A stretch of 20,553 bases of DNA from JBOGIG01 sp050742455 (GTDB taxonomy: Bacteria > Actinomycetota > Acidimicrobiia > Acidimicrobiales > JBOGIG01). The notes beneath the pieces are model-generated. The model was not told the origin of the DNA. It worked only from the letters and a program-made list of their open reading frames with translations, and did no database searches. Numbering within the stretch: the stretch's first letter is position 1; each line of letters starts with the position of its first letter. The DNA is taken from assembly GCA_050742455.1 (NCBI GenBank), contig JBOGIG010000095.1:1-20553 (forward strand). Reading direction: 5' to 3'. Positions 14,978-20,553 of the stretch are shown here, one piece after another. The position numbers and the translations under genes were made by a program.

Positions 14978-17900
14978 CGCCGGTGGCAGCTTTGCCGGGA
15001 CCGCTGGAGGTGTCGCTCTCCATATGAGCCAGATCGGTGAATGGAGCCATTGTCGGGTCTTCCTGCTTGTGACGGAACCGACGTCGCAGATCGGCCACTC
15101 CCATGGAGTCAGGGTCGCAGTAGGGGCACGTGACCCTGGGGGTAGTGCTGGTGGTTCCCCCTTCCTCGGGGTGGTGGGGAAACACGCCGGCCTCGATCCC
15201 GGTCACCATGGAACCCATCGTGGTCGCCACCCGGTCAAGAATTTCGGGGGTGAGGAGGTAACCGATCCTCTTGAACTTGGCTCTTGCTGATACGAACCAG
15301 TAGTCAGCCCTGACTGGGGCATCAGGGGTGGCCTGATGGAGGCGGGCGGCCTGCCCGTACACGACGAGTTGAAGGCGGCGGCCGCCCTGGTCCGGGTCCT
15401 CCGAACTCAAACCGGCATAGCCAGTGGCGCTACCCGTCTTGTAGTCCACCACATGAAGCACCGACTCCCCATCCACGTCCACGCGGTCCGCCTTGCCCCT
15501 GAACCTGACCTGGCGTCCATCGGGAAGATCGATATCCACCGGCGCCAGGGCCGAACCTCCCAAGCCGAAGGCGAGTTCGGTTGCCACCGGATAGGTCCCG
15601 TTGCGGGCCCGGTATTCGTCGTCAGCGGTCAAGAAGCTGGAGAGATCGGCCAGGATCTGCCTCTTGGACTGCTTCCACATTATGGACCGTCCGGTCAGAC
15701 CACGATCTTGATAGTGGGACGACACCGACTCGACGATCTCGACGAGGCGCTGCCTATCGGCCACCGTCCAGGCCACGCCGGGGGCCTGACGCCGGTCCGG
15801 AGAAGTGGCCAGAGAGGACTCGATGAAGCTCTCCAACACTTCGTGGATCATCAATCCACGGTTCTGGGGCGTGATCTGGACCTGATCCTCGGGCTTTTCG
15901 AACGCGCTCACCCCTAAGACGTTGTGCACCAGGTAAGCAAAAGGACACTTGGCCCACTCCTCCAGTCTGGTGGCCGAGGTAATGCCGGCGGCGGGCGAGG
16001 GGATGTTCAGACCAGCCAGGTTGCCGTCGAAGCGGGTGAATCGGTGGCTGCGCCGGCCAACGGCGACGTGCGATCCCGACTCCACAATGGGGTCGTCGGC
16101 CATGTCGAGGACGGTGTCGGCCAAGGTGGGACCCGGCTGGGCCAGCAGCGAAATGAGCCGGTGCTCCTGTTCGCTGGCTGGGAATGTGGTCTGGCGCAGT
16201 CCGGCATCGTAGGAGGCCACGTGTCTGAGCCAGTTCCGTCGGGCTCCCATCAGATCCTTGGACGACCAACTCTCTCCCTCGATGGCGCCGGCCATCCCGA
16301 GAACCCATCGGGACGGCATCCGGTTCAGGCTCTGGCGCAGGTCGCCGCGGGGAACGCACAGCAACTGCTCCTTCGCCCCGGCCAGGGCGGCCAGGAGGTG
16401 GCGGTGTTGGCGCTCCACACTCCAGGACCGAAGCCCCAGTTCCGCTCCAGCCTGGGCCCGATCGTCATCAGGCAGGAGGGAGTCCTCCTGGATCTGAGAC
16501 GGAAAAAGACCCTCGGCCAAGCCGAGCACGATCACGAGGTCGAGATCCAGGCCCACTCCCATGGCCACCGGACCCACCAGCAGCCCTTGTCCCATGCGAC
16601 CAACCCGGCCAAGGTCGGTGTCCAATTCCAGCTCCAGGGTTCGGGTGAACACTTCCAGAGTCACCGTGGCCTCCATGGCATCGAGGCAGGCCAGACGTTC
16701 CAGGGCGCGGTGCAGCCGTTCGGCCGCCTTGAGCTCAGCCGATGGCCAGTGTTCCCGTCCTGATCCGGGGTCCAACAGGCTGTCGACACGGTCGCCGGCC
16801 CACTTGGACATTGCCGACCAGGGTCGGGGATCTCCGGCCACTTGGGCCAGGTCGCCGATAATGCCCAGGACGAATTCCCTCAGGTCGCGCGAGAGAGAGG
16901 CGTCGGCCCGCAGGCTCTCGGCTCGCCACGAGGGTTCATCTGCGTCGACAGCTGCGGCTTGAGCGTGGGCTCGGGCCTGGGCTTCGAGGTCGTCGGCCAA
17001 TGTGCTCAGACGCCGATCCCACTGGTCCCTTCCGGAGACCACACCGCCTTGGCGGGATACTCGTTCCCAGGCGGCCACGGGGATGGCCTTATCCTGGTAG
17101 TGGAGTCGGGCCGCCGACAGCCAGGCGAACACGTCGTCGCGCCGGTAGCCTCCCTCCGGAAGGGCCAACAGCCCGAGCAAAGATCGCCCCGCCATCCGGG
17201 CGGCAAGCGGAACTACGGCCGAACCGTTGTAGCGAATTCCTGCCGCCGACAAGTGCTCGTGGATCAATCGGGCGTAGGGATTCGCACTGGCATAAAGGAT
17301 TGCCATGCGGTCCAGCGCCTTGCCCTGACGGGCCGAATCGATCACGGCCCTCACTGCGGCCCGGACCTCCTCGTCGCTGTCCGATGCCGTCAAGATGGTG
17401 CTTCGATCCGCCCCCACCACCGACAGAGGGTCATGATCAATCGGTCGATCCCCCGATGCCCGATCCGCCCCCATCCGCTCCAGGCACCTGACCACGTCGC
17501 GGTCCGCTCGGTCGTCGCCCGTGGTGCCGGCCAGGACCACCATCTCGCCTTGGCCGGCCAAGGCGGCCAACAGCCGTCCGCCGTGGCGCGAAACCTGCTG
17601 GGGCAGATAGACGACGACTGCGCCAAAAGAATCGGAATACGATGGATTGGCGCCCAGGACATAGATGGCAGCCTCGATGAGATCCTCTTCGTCATAGAAA
17701 TCCTGGGCCAGGCAGCGGCGGGCGTCTCGGTGAAGACTCACTACGTCAAGGCTTCGTGTACCGGCCCTGGACAGGTTGTCCAGGGCTCCATCTGATAGGT
17801 CACGCAGCTCTCGGTAAGCCGACAACAAAGCCATCTCGGTGGCCGGATGTGTTGCCACCGAAGCAAAGACCCCAGGCGCTTGGCCGAGAGCGGCCCGCAG

Positions 17901-18206
17901 GGCGGCGCCGATCACTGGCGCCGATACCGGCCGGCGCCCCTGACCGGCCAGGCGGGCCGAACCCAGGAGATCGGCCACCCGATAGGGGGTGAGAAAGTTC
18001 ACCGCCACCAACCCGATTCCTCGGTGGGCGATCGGCCCGAGCGTTCCGCTGCCCAACAATCGACGGGTGGCGACGCCGACGTGGTTGGACGGAACGACCA
18101 CGGTGACAGGGCGGAGGGGATCACCGCCTTTGGCCGTCTTGATGGTGCTCCGGAGCGACTCGACCGCGCCCCGACCATAGACGACCCATTCGACCCGTAC
18201 GCTCAC
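14952..18206 (-). CDS. addB: AddB-like subunit of a double-strand break resection nuclease
   Basis: This 1084-residue partner of AddA has an N-terminal helicase-like fold without a recognisable Walker A (the site reads VVVPSNHVGVATRR), so it should be a scaffold or Chi-recognition subunit like RecC. The C-terminal nuclease is intact, with D907 (GKADRVDV) and D921-Y922-K923 (VVDYKTG). Cysteines that hold an iron-sulfur cluster in AddB are partly present: C754 (AKCPFAY) and C1027-x-x-C1030. The expected fourth cysteine is Gly1036. The start is the GTG at 18206; the open frame extends to 18878, but that part is low-complexity and overlaps the divergent thioesterase. A TACCAT sits seven bases before the GTG and no Shine-Dalgarno is seen, so the transcript may be leaderless. 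Confidence 0.85.
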   Translation of the reverse strand: MSVRVEWVVYGRGAVESLRSTIKTAKGGDPLRPVTVVVPSNHVGVATRRLLGSGTLGPIAHRGIGLVAVNFLTPYRVADLLGSARLAGQGRRPVSAPVIGAALRAALGQAPGVFASVATHPATEMALLSAYRELRDLSDGALDNLSRAGTRSLDVVSLHRDARRCLAQDFYDEEDLIEAAIYVLGANPSYSDSFGAVVVYLPQQVSRHGGRLLAALAGQGEMVVLAGTTGDDRADRDVVRCLERMGADRASGDRPIDHDPLSVVGADRSTILTASDSDEEVRAAVRAVIDSARQGKALDRMAILYASANPYARLIHEHLSAAGIRYNGSAVVPLAARMAGRSLLGLLALPEGGYRRDDVFAWLSAARLHYQDKAIPVAAWERVSRQGGVVSGRDQWDRRLSTLADDLEAQARAHAQAAAVDADEPSWRAESLRADASLSRDLREFVLGIIGDLAQVAGDPRPWSAMSKWAGDRVDSLLDPGSGREHWPSAELKAAERLHRALERLACLDAMEATVTLEVFTRTLELELDTDLGRVGRMGQGLLVGPVAMGVGLDLDLVIVLGLAEGLFPSQIQEDSLLPDDDRAQAGAELGLRSWSVERQHRHLLAALAGAKEQLLCVPRGDLRQSLNRMPSRWVLGMAGAIEGESWSSKDLMGARRNWLRHVASYDAGLRQTTFPASEQEHRLISLLAQPGPTLADTVLDMADDPIVESGSHVAVGRRSHRFTRFDGNLAGLNIPSPAAGITSATRLEEWAKCPFAYLVHNVLGVSAFEKPEDQVQITPQNRGLMIHEVLESFIESSLATSPDRRQAPGVAWTVADRQRLVEIVESVSSHYQDRGLTGRSIMWKQSKRQILADLSSFLTADDEYRARNGTYPVATELAFGLGGSALAPVDIDLPDGRQVRFRGKADRVDVDGESVLHVVDYKTGSATGYAGLSSEDPDQGGRRLQLVVYGQAARLHQATPDAPVRADYWFVSARAKFKRIGYLLTPEILDRVATTMGSMVTGIEAGVFPHHPEEGGTTSTTPRVTCPYCDPDSMGVADLRRRFRHKQEDPTMAPFTDLAHMESDTSSGPGKAATGDEARTGDG

Positions 18207-18383
18207 CGGGCCGATGGTAGGTCTTCGAATGCCCCAACCCCGGACTGCTTGGCCACCGGGCCGGTGCGGTGTTCGAGGGGCTGGCCTCGCCCTGGGGTTA
18301 GTGTCTTGGGGCCAGGTCGCAATTGGCCTGGGCCGAGGGCAGGCGCCATGACCCAAGGTTCCATCGCGTGGAGGTGGCATTCG

Positions 18384-18431
18384 ATGAACCAATCCGACCC
18401 TGATCCGATGAACCAATCCGACCCCGATCCG
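18384..18431 (+). repeat. 24-bp tandem duplication of a start region
   Basis: Two adjacent 24-bp units differ at one base and each encodes MNQSDPDP. The second unit carries its own in-frame ATG (18408), so translation could start at either. Confidence 0.9.
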
Positions 18432-18857
18432 GGCGCTATGAACTCTTGGGGCGAGGGACACTTCCCCGGACTCTTGGGAATCGAGATCACCTCGGTGTCC
18501 TTCGGCGCCATTGACGGCGGCCTGACGATCCGGCCCGAGCATCGGGCCCCCAATGGCTATCTTCATGCCGCCGTGGTGGTCGCTCTGGCCGACACCTGCT
18601 GCGGATACGGCTCTGTTCGCAGCCTGCCTGAAGGCGCCGTCGGTTTCACCACGATCGAGCTCAAGTCGAACTTCTTGGGTACCCTCATCGAGGGAAGATT
18701 GGCCTGTTCGGCTCGACTTGTTCACGGGGGGAGGCTCACCCAGGTGTGGGACGCCGAGGTCAGCGATGCGGCCAAGGCCAAGGTCGTGGCCCTTTTTCGC
18801 TGTACCCAGGCTGTTCTGTGGCCGCGGCCGTTGGACGGGGTGGGCAACCATGGTTGA
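18384..18857 (+). CDS. PaaI-type hotdog-fold thioesterase
   Basis: This 157-residue protein should hydrolyse an acyl-CoA thioester. It has the hotdog-fold signature around APNGYLHAAVVVALADTCCG, matching the usual HGG...LAD region with the catalytic aspartate, then FTTIELKSNFLG for the second strand pair. The first G-G of HGG is replaced by A-A. GGAGG (18370-18374) lies nine bases before the ATG at 18384, which is favoured over an upstream ATG at 18348. The first eight codons are duplicated (see repeat). The gene overlaps the ERCC4 nuclease gene by eight bases, so they share a transcript. A nuclease and a thioesterase have no known joint function that I recognise. Confidence 0.85.
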   Translation: MNQSDPDPMNQSDPDPGAMNSWGEGHFPGLLGIEITSVSFGAIDGGLTIRPEHRAPNGYLHAAVVVALADTCCGYGSVRSLPEGAVGFTTIELKSNFLGTLIEGRLACSARLVHGGRLTQVWDAEVSDAAKAKVVALFRCTQAVLWPRPLDGVGNHG

Positions 18858-19722
18858 CGAGCTGCTGATCGCCCGCAATCCCGACCCCGATTCGCGCCTG
18901 GGTTACCTTTTGCGGTTGCCACTGGACGGCGGGATGGTGCTGCGCACGGCCGGTACCTGGCCCCGGACCAAGGCCCTTTACTGCTATCCCGTCCCCACCA
19001 GCGAATGGCCCGTCGACGCCGACATCGTGGAAAGAGTGGGCCTTCGTTCGTGCGCCCGACGGGGGGGTGCTATCGATCTGGTTCTCGACCGGGGGCGGGA
19101 GAACCGTTCCCAGCTGGTCTTTACCACCGCCCGGGGAAGGCAGGCAGTTTTCTGGCAGTCACCTCGTACCCGCAAGCAGGCCCGCCCCAACGTGGCCACA
19201 CCGACGGCTCGGGCGTCGGGGGTTGAGGAGCTGGAGATTGTGGTCGACACCCGGGAACGCTACGCCTACCGCTTCGGAGCCAAGCCAGTCGTGACCAAGT
19301 CCCGGGCCCTGGCCTGTGGCGACTATGGCGTGGAGTGGGATGGGCGCCTCGTCGCAGCCGTGGAAAGAAAGTCCCTCCCCGACCTCGTATCCAGTCTGAT
19401 CAACGGCAAGCTGCGCTACGCCCTGGGCGAACTGGCGGCCCTCCCTCGAGCGGCAGTGGTAGTCGAGGACCGTTACTCCCAGGTCTTCAAGCTGGACCGC
19501 ATTCGGCCCGCGCTGATCGCGGACGGATTGGCCGAATGTCAGATTCGCTGGCCCAACGTGGCCGTGGTGTTTTGCGAAACCCGTTCCCTGGCCGAGGAAT
19601 GGACCTACCGGTACCTGGCCGCGGCCTACGTCTGGGCGTCGGGAGAAACAGATGCGGTGCACAGGATCCGCCCGCCTTTTGATCTCGATCGGCCAGATCC
19701 CGCGGCCGAAGAGGCGGAATGA
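18850..19722 (+). CDS. ERCC4-domain (XPF-like) nuclease
   Basis: This 290-residue protein has an ERCC4 nuclease domain in its second half: VDTRER (D133-E136), GDYGVEWDG (D158) and the signature ERKSLPDLV (E172, R173, K174, D178). These residues bind metal in XPF/Mus81-type structure-specific endonucleases. The N-terminal 120 residues have no recognised family. There is no helicase domain and no clear C-terminal helix-hairpin-helix. The ATG overlaps the thioesterase stop by eight bases. The gene lies across a divergent intergenic region from addB-addA, so a role in DNA repair is likely, perhaps cutting branched or flapped DNA. The substrate is unknown. Confidence 0.88.
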   Translation: MVDELLIARNPDPDSRLGYLLRLPLDGGMVLRTAGTWPRTKALYCYPVPTSEWPVDADIVERVGLRSCARRGGAIDLVLDRGRENRSQLVFTTARGRQAVFWQSPRTRKQARPNVATPTARASGVEELEIVVDTRERYAYRFGAKPVVTKSRALACGDYGVEWDGRLVAAVERKSLPDLVSSLINGKLRYALGELAALPRAAVVVEDRYSQVFKLDRIRPALIADGLAECQIRWPNVAVVFCETRSLAEEWTYRYLAAAYVWASGETDAVHRIRPPFDLDRPDPAAEEAE

Positions 19723-19779
19723 GACACCAAGACCCGGAGTGAGACTGGAAGGTCCGAAATGAGACTGGAAGACAAGGTG
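19720..19779 (+). repeat. 20-bp periodic repeat at a gene junction
   Basis: TGAGAC recurs every 20 bases at 19720, 19740 and 19760. The last two copies extend to TGAGACTGGAAG. The first supplies the stop of the ERCC4 gene and the third overlaps the SDR start codon. The units are otherwise diverged. Confidence 0.6.
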
Positions 19780-20553
19780 GGGATTGTGGTGGGAGCGGGC
19801 CAGACTCCCGGAGAGACCATCGGCAACGGTCGGGCTGCCGCTGTCCTGTTTGCCCGGGAGGGGGCCCGGTTGCTCTTGGTCGACCGCGACCTGGACTCGG
19901 CTCAGGACACCGCAGCCATGATCGCGACCGAAGGCGGTTCAGCCCAGTGCATACAAGGAGACTGGACCAACTCGGCGGACTGTGTCGCGTACGCCCGGGC
20001 CTGTGTCGAGGCCTTCGGGCGCATCGACTTCCTCCACAACAATGTCGGGATCGGTCGCGGTGATGCCACCGCCCTGCGCCTCACCGAGGAAAACTTCGAC
20101 CGCATCCTGGCCGTCAACCTCAAGGGCTGCCTCCTCTCATGTCAGGCCGTGGTTCCGACCATGCGGGAACAGGGTGGTGGAAGCATCGTAAACATCTCCT
20201 CGCTGGCTGCGGTGGCCAGCACGCCCCTTACCGCTTACAAGATCTCCAAGGCCGGGATGAACGCCCTGGGCCAATCGCTGGCTCTGGCCAACGCCCCCCA
20301 TGGGGTTCGGGTCAATACCATCATGCCCGGCCTTATGGACACCCCCATGGCCATAGAGGGAACGGCGGAAGGCCGGGGTGTAGAACGCCAGGAGATCCGG
20401 GCCCTGCGTGACCGGATGGTTCCGCTCCGGGCCAGGATGGGGACCGCCTGGGACGTGGCTCACGCCGCACTTTTTCTCCATTCCGATGACGCCGGATTCA
20501 TAACGGGGGCCGTCCTGCCCGTCGATGGTGGCCAGGGGGTCCGAGTGGGCTGA
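19759..20553 (+). CDS. Short-chain dehydrogenase/reductase (SDR)
   Basis: This 264-residue enzyme is complete and ends with the TGA at the window edge. It should oxidise an alcohol or reduce a ketone with a nicotinamide cofactor. The cofactor loop reads GAGQTPGETIGNG (12-24), longer than the usual TGxxxGxG. D42 at the end of the second strand (LLLVDRD) favours NAD(H) over NADP(H). NNVG, and the catalytic S147 (NISS), Y160 and K164 (YKISK) are all present, and the C-terminal DGGQ is typical. It lies 36 bases after the ERCC4 gene and may be co-transcribed, but a functional link is not evident. The substrate cannot be predicted. Confidence 0.93.
   Translation: MRLEDKVGIVVGAGQTPGETIGNGRAAAVLFAREGARLLLVDRDLDSAQDTAAMIATEGGSAQCIQGDWTNSADCVAYARACVEAFGRIDFLHNNVGIGRGDATALRLTEENFDRILAVNLKGCLLSCQAVVPTMREQGGGSIVNISSLAAVASTPLTAYKISKAGMNALGQSLALANAPHGVRVNTIMPGLMDTPMAIEGTAEGRGVERQEIRALRDRMVPLRARMGTAWDVAHAALFLHSDDAGFITGAVLPVDGGQGVRVG

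Noticed and set aside
17847..18383. Upstream extension of the thioesterase frame
   Set aside because: It overlaps addB, and a GGAGG sits correctly before the ATG at 18384.
18207..18878. 224-residue N-terminal extension of the AddB reading frame
   Set aside because: It is low-complexity, overlaps the well-supported thioesterase gene on the other strand, and homology-like sequence begins at the GTG at 18206.

Overview
The window is high-GC DNA that reads as an actinobacterial (Actinomycetota) chromosome. The clues are the GC-rich codon use, GTG/TTG starts, a tRNA-Ser gene without an encoded CCA, an SCO6745-family protein, a PAP2 phosphatase, a two-subunit AddAB-type recombination nuclease and an ERCC4 nuclease. 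A lineage near Acidimicrobiia is a guess from the overall flavour; there is no rRNA or marker gene to settle it.

Layout. (1) 1-3337 is a mobile-type module: an adenine/cytosine DNA methyltransferase with an extra nuclease-like tail, a one-base-overlapping small HTH/excisionase-like gene, and a convergent tyrosine integrase. (2) 3538-5221 is core chromosome: tRNA-Ser(GCT), then an SCO6745-family protein and a PAP2-family membrane phosphatase in a minus-strand operon. (3) 5444-9025 is a small genomic island in tRNA-Arg(ACG). The 3' half of the tRNA, from the anticodon loop to the end, recurs as a 43-bp direct repeat (one mismatch) at 8983-9025, which marks the two att sites. The 3.5-kb interior holds no integrase. 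It carries a VC0807-like membrane protein, an AurF-type diiron oxygenase, a divergent TetR regulator, a collapsed hipB-hipA pseudogene and a probable hicA scrap. (4) 9133-11391 is a secreted GH3 beta-glucosidase. (5) 11579-18206 is addB-addA on the minus strand (RecBCD-like double-strand break processing). (6) 18384-20553 on the plus strand is a hotdog thioesterase overlapping an ERCC4 (XPF-like) nuclease, then a short-chain dehydrogenase that ends at the window edge.

How the genes work together. The best-resolved circuit is in the tRNA-Arg island. The TetR gene and the diiron oxygenase are divergent. A perfect CCTACC-TTC-GGTAGG palindrome fills the 17-bp spacer of a strong-looking promoter (TTGTAA/TATAAT) that would start transcription at or next to the oxygenase ATG, giving a leaderless mRNA. 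The oxygenase and membrane protein overlap by GTGA, so they look like one repressed two-gene operon, perhaps for oxidising or exporting a small molecule. The AddAB and ERCC4 genes form a DNA-repair neighbourhood with a shared divergent intergenic region.

The strongest candidates for something new are the integrase-less tRNA-Arg island with its regulated oxygenase cargo, and the methyltransferase with a degenerate nuclease-like tail coupled to an excisionase-like gene beside an integrase. No CRISPR array, rRNA gene or insertion sequence was seen.
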